Notes: a model not told the origin generated them from the letters alone. A stretch of 64,000 bases of DNA from Bog-257 sp963846715 (GCA_963846715.1 CAWJXA010000001.1:124001-188000); one strand, 5' to 3'. Shown: positions 26,943 to 35,831, counted from the first letter of the stretch. Numbers and translations are program-made.

Positions 26943-27250
26943 TTGCTGCTGAATATCTTCTGCTCTTGCTCGCCGCCAGAAATGCGGCTGATCATTTTGT
27001 CAGCAATGTCTTGGCGATTGAGAGCGCGGGGACTGACGTCAGGTTTGGTGGTGTAATTCTCTATTTACGAGTTGGAAATTGGGTCAGCACACTTCGGACT
27101 CTGAATCGGACATCTCTTCCAATCCGGTTGAACATAAGCGCACCTGTTCGAAACGCACTAAGCGCTCTCCGAGGCGCGAATCTGGGGATCAGGTTTCCGC
27201 CCGATTGCATGGGAGAAAGTGGGGGTCTTGCGCCCGATGCCGATAGGTAA
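26905..27250 (+). pseudogene. C-terminal half of the 4-TM protein in another frame
   Basis: From about 26905 this frame encodes SFLRALTFGFGLIAAEYLLL and NVLAIESAGTD, the expected fourth helix and cytoplasmic end of the preceding membrane protein. An open frame reaches back to 26822, but there it is antisense to sense of the upstream frame. It then runs on for about 70 residues of unlikely sequence, so a natural stop may also have been lost. Interpreted as a decayed or misassembled gene end. Confidence 0.4.
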
Positions 27251-28016
27251 ATGCAAGCTGTGCCTACGAACTGCTGACCTCCAGAACAGCCATCTGATGC
27301 CTGCATCGCTGTACAAGAAGTCACGCATCCCAAGCGCTCGCAACCCGAACCCGACGCTCATCACCGAGAAGGGGACCAAGCAGACCTCACGCCAGATCAG
27401 GAATTTTGTATTCTGCCGCGACTGCGAACAACTGTTCAGCAAGAACGGCGAGAACTATACGATGACTCAGGTATTCGATGGCAATACCAAGAAGTTTCCG
27501 CTACTCGACGTTCTCGATGCGACCACGCCGACGTGGGGCGGCCCTGAGTTCGTCGGCTACGATCTAACTGCAACCCCTGCCATAGATCGGGATCGGCTGG
27601 CGTACTTCGCGTTGAGCGTTTTCTGGAGAGCGTCAATCCACATCTGGCGAGAATCAGGCGAGGAACCGGTGACCCTTGACTTGGGGAAGGTTTATAACGA
27701 GACGTTCAGAAAGTACCTTCTTAGACAAGCTGGATTTCCGTCAGACGTGGTGCTGCTGATCATCGCCTGTACCGACGCTCTTTCGCAGGATACCTTCTAC
27801 GTTCCGAGCCTAGGAAGCAAGAACCTTGAACGGACGTACTCATTCATGGCGAAAGGCATGAACTTCCTGATGATCGTCGGAAAGCAGCTTCGCGCGCCCG
27901 CAGTGCGCGACCTATGCGCCGTCACGGGCAAGCGGAGGCTCATCCTGTCGAGGAGCTGCGAGTCAAAGGTGCAAGGCGCCTACGATCGACTCGCCCGAAT
28001 GCAGGGCACGTCATAA
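27237..28016 (+). CDS. HNH-like zinc-binding protein
   Basis: The product (259 residues from the ATG at 27237; an in-frame GTG at 27219 is possible) starts with GKCKLCLRTADLQNSHLMPASLY. Further on it has NFVFCRDCEQLFSKNGENY. The two CxxC pairs plus NSHLMP form a treble-clef/HNH-like zinc site found in a family of uncharacterised proteins. The histidine of the HNH pair is present (SH), but I cannot see a full nuclease triad. The rest is an unknown alpha/beta domain. It stands just after the ubiquitin-like cassette and 11 bases before the next small gene, so the two probably form an operon. A defence role is inference from context. Confidence 0.6.
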   Translation: MPIGKCKLCLRTADLQNSHLMPASLYKKSRIPSARNPNPTLITEKGTKQTSRQIRNFVFCRDCEQLFSKNGENYTMTQVFDGNTKKFPLLDVLDATTPTWGGPEFVGYDLTATPAIDRDRLAYFALSVFWRASIHIWRESGEEPVTLDLGKVYNETFRKYLLRQAGFPSDVVLLIIACTDALSQDTFYVPSLGSKNLERTYSFMAKGMNFLMIVGKQLRAPAVRDLCAVTGKRRLILSRSCESKVQGAYDRLARMQGTS

Positions 28017-28027
28017 ACTTCTCTCGA

Positions 28028-28609
28028 ATGATTTCAATCGTCGGATGTGACCACGGTCATCAACGGAAGGCGCAGTCTTGCGGCGGTCAGGGGCTCGAAG
28101 CCTTTGAACGGGAGCAGAAGCGCCAGTTCGTCGAAGCCATTGAGAAGATCATCGTGGAGACTCATCCTGCGCTGGTCGGCGAGGAAATCAACCAGGGCGC
28201 GGACACCTTCGCGGCCGACCTGGCACGGGCGCACGGCTGCGAATACGCCAACGTTGATATGTCGGAACCACGAAGAAGAGAAGTGGGCATTCCGCGGAGT
28301 TACTCCGATAATCGTGGCGGACACAGCGACGAAGAGTTGGCAAGGTGGGACAGGATGCGGGAGGAATTCATGGCGGACGAGACGATCCGCAACCTGAACG
28401 GGCGAAACGCCTTGGTGATCTGCGGCCGTCTCCATCAGAACAATCTCGCGCAATTGTTCCGCGGTCGCGGCCACGAAGTTCGCGTCGTGGACATCTCCGC
28501 CGAGCCCTGGTACTCCGAACGCTGGCTGCAGGACTATCTCGCCGACTCCGACCGCTACGACGAACTTGATCGGCAGTTCGCGTTGCGAAACAGGCAACAG
28601 GTCCGGTAG
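28028..28609 (+). CDS. Unknown small protein, partner of the HNH-like gene
   Basis: From the ATG at 28028 the product has 193 residues (MISIVGCDHGHQ). Recognisable segments are FVEAIEKIIVETHPALVGEEIN, then AHGCEYANVDMSEPRRREVGIP, and LVICGRLHQNNLAQLFRGRGHEVRVVDIS. The fold looks alpha/beta, with a carboxylate-rich first motif (GEEIN) and a CGxxH second motif. Similar uncharacterised proteins exist, and the layout recalls TraB/ChaN-like proteins, but I cannot assign an activity. It follows the HNH-like gene by 11 bases. No clear ribosome site. Confidence 0.55.
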   Translation: MISIVGCDHGHQRKAQSCGGQGLEAFEREQKRQFVEAIEKIIVETHPALVGEEINQGADTFAADLARAHGCEYANVDMSEPRRREVGIPRSYSDNRGGHSDEELARWDRMREEFMADETIRNLNGRNALVICGRLHQNNLAQLFRGRGHEVRVVDISAEPWYSERWLQDYLADSDRYDELDRQFALRNRQQVR

Positions 28610-28903
28610 GGCGATGGAAAATATGCCTCGCCTACCATAGAACTCACCACGACGGACAGCGCGGGCGACGACCACAGAGGCAATTAATTGAGCAATGACG
28701 GCTTTCGCTGAAACCCAGGGTCCGCCGGGGTCGCGATATGACTAGAGCGATTGAAAAAGATAGCGGTGCTTTAATCCGGGATAGTGTTGGCGGGTCTTAA
28801 GCACATCGTGAGCACGCTGGTCTTGGGTAAGAGCCAGTCGAGCCAGGTTGGACGGCTCATGGACTGTCAGTCAGACCCGAAAGATCTCACTACGAAATCG
28901 CTT

Positions 28904-29722
28904 TCACCGGTTCACAACGATAGGCCTTACCCTCGAGTCTCGTTCCCGGCTCCTGCGGCGTCGCTGCGGTTCAGAGTTCGTCTTGGCGACCCGAACAGGC
29001 AGCGGCACAAGCTGCCCCTTCGCCAAATTGCAGAATCCGCCTTGGTAGGAAACAGAGCCGTGTCGCAGCAATTGCGTGAGCATCCCCAAAGCTTGGAAAG
29101 CGAGATTCTGGTTGATGAAGGGTTCCTGCCGGGTCAAAGCCTCGGCTGCGCTGCAGGAGGGCTCGTCATCTTCTTTCTCATCGCTCTTGAGGATCTCTGG
29201 GTACAACTCGGTCACCGTTGGAAGGCGATCCTTCTTTCTCCTGCTGGTAGCGTTCTTCGGCTGCCCGAGAACGAATTGTCCGCTGGATGCGTTGTTGCCG
29301 AGATCCAACCAATACAAAACTCGCGAGCTTGATACCCATTCGTCGATGGCGCGCCGCGCCTTTCGTGTGTCAACGCAGCCGACAACGAAATCAACGTCTG
29401 AGCTTTTCCAGAGCTGCTGAATCGTCGCCTGCATGCCCTGCCAGTTCAGACCCCAGAAGAGGTTGATCCGGTGTGCGAGGACAATGGCTTTTGAAAGGCC
29501 GATTTCCGTTCGGCAGAAGGGCTGGCGCACACAGTTGGTTTCGCTGACCTTGTCCGGATCGATCAACGTCACCTGCAGGCCGCCAGGATGGCCGAATGCC
29601 AGCATAGCCTGATGGAGATAGGGGAGGCCGGAGACGATCGCGCTGCCGTTCCCGCCACAGGCGACCACTAGGATACGAATAGGCCGTTCCAGCAGTTGGG
29701 GATCGAGAGCGTGGGTCATCAT
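28904..29722 (-). CDS. PRTRC-system ThiF-family (E1-like) protein
   Basis: A 272-residue ThiF-type adenylating protein: RILVVACGGNGSAIVSGLPYL, then LAFGHPGGLQVTLIDPDKVS and NCVRQPFCRTEIGLSKAIVLA. That block is diagnostic of the ThiF member of the PRTRC cassette (ParB-related, ThiF-related). GCVDTRKARR follows, and the end is basic (PQRRRRSRERDSR). No E1-type catalytic cysteine box is obvious. The ATG overlaps the stop of the PRTRC B gene (ATGA). Cassettes of this kind live on plasmids and integrative elements; their biochemical role is not known to me. Confidence 0.85.
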   Translation of the reverse strand: MMTHALDPQLLERPIRILVVACGGNGSAIVSGLPYLHQAMLAFGHPGGLQVTLIDPDKVSETNCVRQPFCRTEIGLSKAIVLAHRINLFWGLNWQGMQATIQQLWKSSDVDFVVGCVDTRKARRAIDEWVSSSRVLYWLDLGNNASSGQFVLGQPKNATSRRKKDRLPTVTELYPEILKSDEKEDDEPSCSAAEALTRQEPFINQNLAFQALGMLTQLLRHGSVSYQGGFCNLAKGQLVPLPVRVAKTNSEPQRRRRSRERDSRVRPIVVNR

Positions 29723-30434
29723 CGTCCTGCCTCCAACTTCTTCAGGTACTCGTCCAGCGACTCCTGCTCGATGAGTGTCGCAATCGGGAACCGCTGCTTC
29801 CCTGCCAGACTCTTCCAGAGTGCCGCCGTTCCGCCGCGGCGCTTCGTAACTCTTCCAGCCCCTCCCGGATGGGTAAACTCGCTCTGAAAGAAGGCTTGGT
29901 GCGAGGCGGCGATTGAGGTCACGGTTAGCGACTTAGGTGTGCGCATCGTGCCGACGCATACCGCCCCGTTACTATCTATGTTCCAGTAGGGCGCTGCGGC
30001 CAATTTGCTCTGTGGATGCGGCCTTTGGGAGGCAAAAAGCGCTCGAACGAGCAAGACATTGTGGTGCACGACGAACAGCAACGCCGGATGCGGAAACCGT
30101 TTCCCGGAGATGCCTTCAAGTTCTGACCCGGCGCGGAAGAACATCGGCCGAGTCGCTGCTGGCGTCCACCACGCTAAAAGGTCAGGAGTTCGCGCGACGA
30201 CTTGGTCTGGCAGAAACTCCACCGGACAACCGGTTCCCAGTTGCCGGGCCAACTCCCGCAAACTGGCTGAACTGAGCAGTTGGCCGGCTCCAAGGATCGC
30301 GACCCATCCTTGTTCTCCTGCACGACGCCGTGGACGGTCGCCATGTGCCGGTTTCCGTGATCGTTCTTGTAAAGGAGAACTGCTTGGTACAGCTTCAATT
30401 CGGGTTCGCTTCCGATGTCGATGCTGAATCGCAT
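29719..30434 (-). CDS. PRTRC-system protein B (E2-like), frameshifted
   Basis: The frame from the ATG at 30434 encodes LYQAVLLYKNDHGNRHMATVHGV and then loses sense near 30295-30325. The next frame picks up with VAILGAGQLLSSASLRELARQL and continues through PDLLAWWTPA, FPHPALLFVVHHN, WNIDSNGAVCVGTMRTP and SEFTHPGG to 29719. Together they make a normal PRTRC protein B, in which the cysteine after GAV takes the place of the E2 catalytic cysteine. A one-base indel breaks it. It overlaps the end of the PRTRC F fragment by 40 bases and the ThiF gene by four, the normal cassette order. Confidence 0.75.
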
Positions 30435-31014
30435 GTGGGTTTCTCCCGGCTCTCGATGATGGTCTTGATCCGGACCGTCAGAACCAGCACTTGCATGAGC
30501 GTTTCGACTACTGCGAAAGCCTGGCGCACGCTGGATTGGTCATCCGCCCGCAGCGGAATGATTAGGTTGGGTTCGGGCGTCTCCTGACCCCAGTGTTCGC
30601 ATTCGTCGTCAAAACACGCCATTACAGCGTCGCCGGCACGGAAGTACAGCAAGACAGCGGGCAACGGCAGATCGAGTGAATGGTAGTCCCGAGCCCGTTC
30701 GAGCCACTCCTCTTCGAGCTTGGGCCGTTCCTTCGAATGGGAGATTCTCTGTAACTCAATTGTGGCTTTTACCAGTTTCCTCAACCATGGAATGTCTGGC
30801 AGTGGGAACGAAGCGAGAGGTTGGGCCGTGTCGGAGTGGTGCTTTTCCGTCAAGCAGGGCGGCAGGTCCTGTTTGAGCTTGGGGATTTCGTAAGACTCAG
30901 GATCCTCCTCACCCTCGGCCCACTCGGTCATCTGCTCGATTCGTTCGCGGGCGTCCATATCGTCATAGACACGGATCCAGCGGTATAAGGCCTGGCGCAG
31001 GGTGTCGTAAAACG
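30395..31014 (-). pseudogene. PRTRC-system protein F, 5'-truncated
   Basis: The C-terminal part carries LPLPAVLLYFRAGDAVMACFDDECEHWG and EPNLIIPLRADDQSS, as in PRTRC protein F. The frame is open upstream of the ATG at 30958 and encodes FYDTLRQALYRWIRVYDDMD, clearly part of the same protein. At about 31003-31020 it is cut by the end of an RHS fragment (TGQTED). The first ~100 or more residues expected for the family are missing. A product could still start at 30958 (187 residues), but the gene is a recombination remnant. Confidence 0.7.
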
Positions 31015-31463
31015 TCTTCCGTCTGTCCGGTGAAGTTGCGGTTCATGGTCGCGGTCTCGTTATAAGGTTCGCCGAAAGGAGCATACGAGCGATCGTACGT
31101 GGCAGTTCCACCGCCGGTCACCGCTAGCCGCGACGTGCCAAGCCAGTCGGCGTGCTGGAAATAACCGGTATCGGGAGTACCATGAACGTGGACCGCCGCC
31201 ATGCCCGCCACCATGGGGTCGATGTACCGGTTGAGCGTAGTCCCGTTCATGACCGCGTGCCTCCATCCCGAGGGCGCATAGACCATCTCCGTGTAGGTGC
31301 CGCTATTGTTCAGTTCCACCGCCCGTCCGAAGGCGTCGTGGGCAAGCTGTATACCGGCAGCCGTTGTCGGGCGGCCTTCGACATCGTAGGAGTACATGTT
31401 GCCCAGGTTGTCCTGTTTCATGTTGCCCGCGCTATCGTAAGTGATCGTGCCCCCAGGGCACAC
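31015..31463 (-). pseudogene. RHS-repeat core fragment
   Basis: Encodes ITYDSAGNMKQDNLGNMYSYD, YDVEGRP, APSGWRHAV, DWLGTSRLAV and SYAPFGEPYNE followed by NFTGQTED, all standard RHS/YD-repeat core motifs. It has no start of its own and breaks off at TGQTED, where an intact RHS continues with NGLYDF (compare 33960-33900). The left end is fused to the PRTRC F remnant. It is a paralogue of the RHS gene at 33027-35132. Confidence 0.75.
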
Positions 31464-31487
31464 TCAAGCCAGGTCTAGCAGGCCGCT

Positions 31488-32143
31488 TCACTTTGCCGGT
31501 GGCAGCTCAAATACTTCCAGAACAGGATCGGGGTAGCCAAAAACCGCCAAATAACGTCCGTCTGCGGAGAGGGCCACTAGGTCGGGATTCGTGAGTCGCG
31601 AGTTCTGTACGTAGCATGTGACCGTCGGGATACTGAAGGGCGGGTCAAAAATCAGAAGTGCCTTCAGTACTCCGTGACCACTGATGTCCAGGGCCGGATG
31701 GCTCCCCTTGGTTTGTACCACCGGAGGAAACAAGACCGGGAAGGCCAAACGTGTAAAGCCCGCTTGTTTGTCCGGTCATGTAGTACGAGTTCAATACCTC
31801 TTGAACCGGGCCGGATTGAGCCATTACTTGAGATGTCGCAGAATTCGGCCCAACGTCAGGTTTCCAGGCCCAAGCCCCGAGAAGAACTCGCCCGTCATAG
31901 CCGTTACTTGCGCAGCAGCTTGTGCGTATTGAAGCTTGTTTGCTGAGCCAACTGTGCAGTTCCTACCATTGTTTGCGGCTCTGTTGCCACCACCCCCGGC
32001 CGCAGCGTTACCAGACCCGTACCAATATCCGGACAGAACAGGGCACGCGTAATACGTGGTAGTGCTACCAGAAGCACCTCCATCCAGTCCGGGAGTTGAG
32101 GATTGGCACGTACCGATGGTGTAGATGGGGATTCCACCGCCGC
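31488..32143 (-). pseudogene. Decayed RHS C-terminal tip region
   Basis: Pieces in different frames read like the variable end of an acidobacterial RHS protein. From 32143 downwards come GSTTTYYACPVLSGYWYGSGN and AQAAAQVTAMTGEFFSGL; near 31850-31760 another frame gives VMAQSGPVQEVLNSYYMTGQTSGLYTFG. Up to 31488 there is a fragment ending LSADGRYLAVFGYPDPVLEVF. No single frame spans the region, so it is debris. Assignment of the last piece to the same gene is uncertain. Confidence 0.5.
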
Positions 32144-32356
32144 ACCAGGCCCTACACACCCAGAACCAACGGCAAGGCCGAGCGCTTCATCCAGACTGCC
32201 CTGCGCGAGTGGGCTTATTCACAACACTGGTCCGACTCCGAACAAAGAGACGCCCATTTGCAGCCTTGGACCGACTACTACAATCGCCAACGCCCGCATG
32301 GTAGCCTCAACTACAGGCCGCCCATCAGCCGATCCGATCCAGGAACAACGTCTTGA
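32142..32356 (+). mobile_element. IS481-type transposase, 3' remnant
   Basis: The plus strand encodes TRPYTPRTNGKAERFIQTAL, EWAYSQHW and then DYYNRQRPHGSLNYRPP. This is the end of the integrase catalytic core in IS481/IS3-type transposases, including the final glutamate in KAERF. The first two thirds of the gene and its D-D residues are gone; upstream sequence switches abruptly to RHS debris at about 32140. No terminal inverted repeats were found, so this is an immobile scar. Confidence 0.8.
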
Positions 32357-32524
32357 CCATCTACAGCCACCCGCCCTTTTTCCCTTTAGCTGCTGCGGTT
32401 TGTTTCTCGCTCGATGAACGCCGCCTGCAGCTTCGGCAGCTCGATATATGCAGCGGCCACAGTTCCAAGCCTGCTAGATCGTCATAGGTGCAACCGCAAC
32501 CCTGAGTGTTTCCCCGGAGTGGTG

Positions 32525-33001
32525 TCAATTGACCCGCCTAATAATGTATCCCAACAAAATGGAACCGCACAGTGAAGCGACACTCCACAACGCATCCACC
32601 AACCGGAATTCGTTAGGCAACTCATAGGCCAATTTGGGCTCCCGCCAATAGCGATTCGCGACTATAAAGGGGCCGCCTGTAAAGACACCGATGGAGAAAA
32701 CCGCCCAACTCCACGGATGTAATATCAAGTAAAGTGCACAAAGGATGGCAATCAACCCAAGGGCTACCAGAAAAAGAACAAGTTTCTCACGGGCCAGCAG
32801 AAGAGCTGTAATTGCGACCACCCCAGATATTAGCCCAAGGTTTCGATGTGCTGGAGAAAACGCACATCCCACAGCGATCAACGAATACAGGACGAAGGGC
32901 CAAAACAATGCCGAATCACGAAGATAGTTGATATCTCTCGAGAACAATTTGCGCACCCTGCGTGGGGCTCCTTCGAATTTCGTACTTCCAAGATGCTCCA
33001 T
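32525..33001 (-). CDS. Membrane protein after the RHS gene, possible immunity protein
   Basis: From the ATG at 33001 (GGGG before it) the product has 158 residues (MEHLGSTKFEG). It has a basic cytoplasmic start (RRVRKLFSRD) and about four hydrophobic helices (ALFWPFVLYSLIAVGCAF, LGLISGVVAITALLL, LVLFLVALGLIAILCALYLIL, the last near LWSVASLCGSILLGYII). No family recognised. It starts 26 bases after the stop of the RHS gene, on the same strand, the usual place of an immunity gene for a polymorphic RHS toxin. That role is positional inference only. The open frame upstream to 33061 overlaps the RHS stop. Confidence 0.5.
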   Translation of the reverse strand: MEHLGSTKFEGAPRRVRKLFSRDINYLRDSALFWPFVLYSLIAVGCAFSPAHRNLGLISGVVAITALLLAREKLVLFLVALGLIAILCALYLILHPWSWAVFSIGVFTGGPFIVANRYWREPKLAYELPNEFRLVDALWSVASLCGSILLGYIIRRVN

Positions 33002-33026
33002 ACTGCCCCTAATCTTGGCTATGCAA

Positions 33027-35132
33027 TCAGCGCACTTGACCGAGTGAGCAATTGAGAACAAGTGCGCCAGAGAGGCCAGCGTCCGCGGCTATCTTCAACT
33101 CGCCTAGGCCCTTTGCTAGCTTTCCAAGGGAAGGCCCGTAGTTTGTTCCGTTGCCCAAAATAGGTTGAGGGGATCCTCGTTTTGCGGCAAGGCTCGTGAG
33201 CGAGTTCGGTCCGTTGGTCATGATTGGCGGACTCAATGTTGCGGATCCTTTGTATCCCAGCTGGCCGGAGCTCCAAAGAGACGAGAGCAAGCCATTCTGT
33301 CCTGTCAGCGTCAAGTATGTATCAGTTACCGAATTACTTGCTAATCCAAACGGGATCTGTACGTTGAAGACAAGGTTAACCACCCCACCAATACTGTAGT
33401 TGTCGGCGTTGTTCTGGATACAATTGTTAAGACTGGTCAAAAAATTGCTTCTTCCCGGTTGTGCGTATAAGGCCGGATCACAGAATGTGCCTGGGAGACA
33501 CGACAAATCGGGCAGACCCAATACATCCGACCAAATCGACTCGATCGGAGAAGGCACAGAAAGGCCACAAGGCAGGAAGTCACTTCCACAGATTGAGTTC
33601 CCAATACCGCTAACAGAAAACCCTGACCCGCCACCCCCGCCAGCACCGATCCCGCCCCAACCCCAACCTCCGCCGCCAAAGTACGGATCGCCTGGCGTGC
33701 AGCCACCTATAGCTTTTCCACTGTTTACGTCAATCGCGCAGTACAGCCCCAGCGGATCCGTCGAGTTCAGTGGCTGATTGCCGACATAGGCATACCGGTT
33801 CCAGGTCTGGGGATTGGTGATGTCTACCGCATCCACGCCTGCCGGATCGGGGACCAGCCAGCGGCCCTGTGCAGAGCTGTACTGGCGGAAGAGGAAATCG
33901 TACAGACCGTTTACCGTGTCCTGGGTTTGACCGGTGAAGCTGCGGTCGGTTGTACCCGTCTCGGCGTAGTTCTCGCCAAACGGGGCATAGGCAGCATCGT
34001 AATACACAGTCCCATTTGTCTTGCCAGCGAATCGCGAGCTGCCCAGCCAGTCGGAGTGGCGGTAGTACTGCAACCCGCTGGAATTGTAGACGGCCTGCAA
34101 CCCTGCGGCCAGAGGAATGAGGTAGTTCTGGATCGCGCCCGCTGTGCCCGTGCCGATGGCGAACCTCTCCCCACTGGGCGCGTACACGAACTGCTTCCAG
34201 GCGCCATTATTATTTTCCGCCATGGGACGGTTGAACGCATCGTAGTAAATCTGCAGATTGGCACCGATCTTGATCGCCCGGCCCTCGGCGTCGTAGGTGT
34301 AACCGTAGGCCCCGTCGCTGGTCACGTTGCCCATGCTGTCGTAGCCGAAGCCGGTGACGTGGTTGCCGGATCCATAGCCGGGGTTGAAGGTCCAGCTGCC
34401 ATTCTTCGTGATGTTACCAAACTGGTCGAAGCCGAAAGTCTGCGCTTTCGCGCCACAATTAGCGCTGAGCAGGCGCTCCAGATCGTCATACCCGTAGGTG
34501 CAGGTCTGGTTGTTCGCAGCATCGGAGTTGTCCGAGATTACCAGTTTTTGCAGGCTGCCGTTCGCGTTCCAGGTCAGAGTGCCAGCCTGTTGGTTGCTGC
34601 CAGCCGTCGACGTCCAGGTCTTCATACGACCTGAATTGGTATCGTAAGTAAATGCTTCTGCGCCCTGAATGAGACTCACCTGCGTCGGCTGGCTGGCCGC
34701 GTTGTAGTTGGTACCGTACCATTGTATGGTTCCTTGCGTGGTGTTGTCCCACATACCGTAAGGACGACCTGCTCCATCGGTATTAAAGCTGTAGGAGTCC
34801 GTAAAGGGAGTGGTTCCAGACCCCAGAAACCCTTGTGTCGAGGCCGTCGTGCCGTTGGCGAAGTAGCTTTTCTGGACGTGAAACCAGCGAGCTACGGGTT
34901 TCTTCCCCATGACTTCTGCCTCGGCCTGGAGCCAGTCGTCAAGTTGGTGACCGTGCTCGTAACCGCGCTCCTCGAACAACGAATTGGTGGGGAGCGGTGC
35001 AGGTTGAACTTGGGCGGGGATAAAGAAGCCCCGCGAACGGTTCGACACACCCGTTCCAACCTGCGGCGCAAGCGAGACGCAAGGCCTTTCTGGCGCCCAA
35101 CCAGGAGGGTTCAAGCTACTACTTTGGAACAC
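33027..35132 (-). CDS. RHS-repeat protein, chimeric 5' end
   Basis: 701 codons. Residues ~85-464 are YD/RHS repeats (GRPYGMWDN, LSANCGAKAQTFGFDQFGN, YTYDAEGRAIKI, DWLGSSRFAG, AYAPFGENYAE, NGLYDFLFRQYSSAQGRWLVPDPAG), ending at the core hallmark NSTDPLGLY. Residues 465-701 are the variable tip: a glycine/tryptophan-rich linker, several cysteines, and an end without a recognisable toxin domain. Intact RHS proteins are far larger, with a signal or secretion domain. Here the N-terminus is replaced by a DUF2934 scrap and there is no clear start, so this is probably a displaced C-terminal cassette or a pseudogene. Membrane gene 26 bases downstream. Confidence 0.75.
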   Translation of the reverse strand: MFQSSSLNPPGWAPERPCVSLAPQVGTGVSNRSRGFFIPAQVQPAPLPTNSLFEERGYEHGHQLDDWLQAEAEVMGKKPVARWFHVQKSYFANGTTASTQGFLGSGTTPFTDSYSFNTDGAGRPYGMWDNTTQGTIQWYGTNYNAASQPTQVSLIQGAEAFTYDTNSGRMKTWTSTAGSNQQAGTLTWNANGSLQKLVISDNSDAANNQTCTYGYDDLERLLSANCGAKAQTFGFDQFGNITKNGSWTFNPGYGSGNHVTGFGYDSMGNVTSDGAYGYTYDAEGRAIKIGANLQIYYDAFNRPMAENNNGAWKQFVYAPSGERFAIGTGTAGAIQNYLIPLAAGLQAVYNSSGLQYYRHSDWLGSSRFAGKTNGTVYYDAAYAPFGENYAETGTTDRSFTGQTQDTVNGLYDFLFRQYSSAQGRWLVPDPAGVDAVDITNPQTWNRYAYVGNQPLNSTDPLGLYCAIDVNSGKAIGGCTPGDPYFGGGGWGWGGIGAGGGGGSGFSVSGIGNSICGSDFLPCGLSVPSPIESIWSDVLGLPDLSCLPGTFCDPALYAQPGRSNFLTSLNNCIQNNADNYSIGGVVNLVFNVQIPFGLASNSVTDTYLTLTGQNGLLSSLWSSGQLGYKGSATLSPPIMTNGPNSLTSLAAKRGSPQPILGNGTNYGPSLGKLAKGLGELKIAADAGLSGALVLNCSLGQVR
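34896..34982 (-). pseudogene. DUF2934 fragment fused to RHS
   Basis: Residues 51-79 of the RHS frame read SLFEERGYEHGHQLDDWLQA and then EAEVMGKKP. This is the C-terminal half of a DUF2934 domain, a short family common in acidobacteria, and unrelated to RHS proteins. The RHS sequence starts only a few residues later (FHVQKSYF), so two genes were joined in frame. Confidence 0.65.
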
Positions 35133-35555
35133 TTATATGCGAACAATCTCTACCGAGCAATTAGCGTGGCGAGCGACAAATTCGGCTACGCTGCCGAGCA
35201 AGAACCGCTGTATGCCTTTCCGCCCATGAGAGCCAACGACGATCAGATCGGCTTTCCACTCTGCTGCGCAATCGATGATTTTCTCCCGGATGTCACCTAC
35301 TTCGACCATAGTACTCACTTGGAATCCTGCACTACGTAGCTGCGTCGCGATTCGCTCCACCAATTCCTGGGCCGGCTTTTTCTGGCTTTCCAACTCAGGA
35401 GCATAGCCTGGTGCCATCTGGGGCGGGGCGGGCGCAACTGGCTGCAGCACATGCAAAACCCGGACCTCGGTATGCTCAGTCCGAAATTGCGTGACCACAG
35501 CCTGTAATACTTCCCCTGAGAACTTTGAATCGTCAATTCCCAACAGGATCTTCAT
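35133..35555 (-). CDS. Universal stress protein, UspA family
   Basis: 140 residues from the ATG at 35555, which follows an AAGGAGGAG ribosome site. MKILLGIDDSKFSGEVLQAV opens the fold, and GSHGRKGIQRFLLGSVAEFV is the G-2x-G-9x-G(S/T) ATP-binding signature. IIDCAAEWKADLIVVGSH is also typical. A single-domain, ATP-binding cytoplasmic stress protein. Its stop lies one base before the open RHS frame, another sign that the RHS sequence arrived by recombination. Confidence 0.92.
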   Translation of the reverse strand: MKILLGIDDSKFSGEVLQAVVTQFRTEHTEVRVLHVLQPVAPAPPQMAPGYAPELESQKKPAQELVERIATQLRSAGFQVSTMVEVGDIREKIIDCAAEWKADLIVVGSHGRKGIQRFLLGSVAEFVARHANCSVEIVRI

Positions 35556-35831
35556 CACTCCTCCTTGTCACGAAGCGCCACCGCTCACGGTACTCCCTCC
35601 TGACGAACGTCGAACTGCACAGGCTTGGCAGCCATTCTTGCGCTGCGCCGTTGCTTTGGCGGAAATCCTCCGCGCCGCTCTCAGCGTCTATGGCACGGCG
35701 TACCTTGCGGGAGATTCTGGCCCTTGGCTCGAATCGCCGCCCCTCGCTTCTGTAAAAACCGCTGATAAGAAAACCGCTCTAAGACGCACCAAACGCCTTC
35801 GGGCGGATACTTAGGGGAACGACAGAAAACC

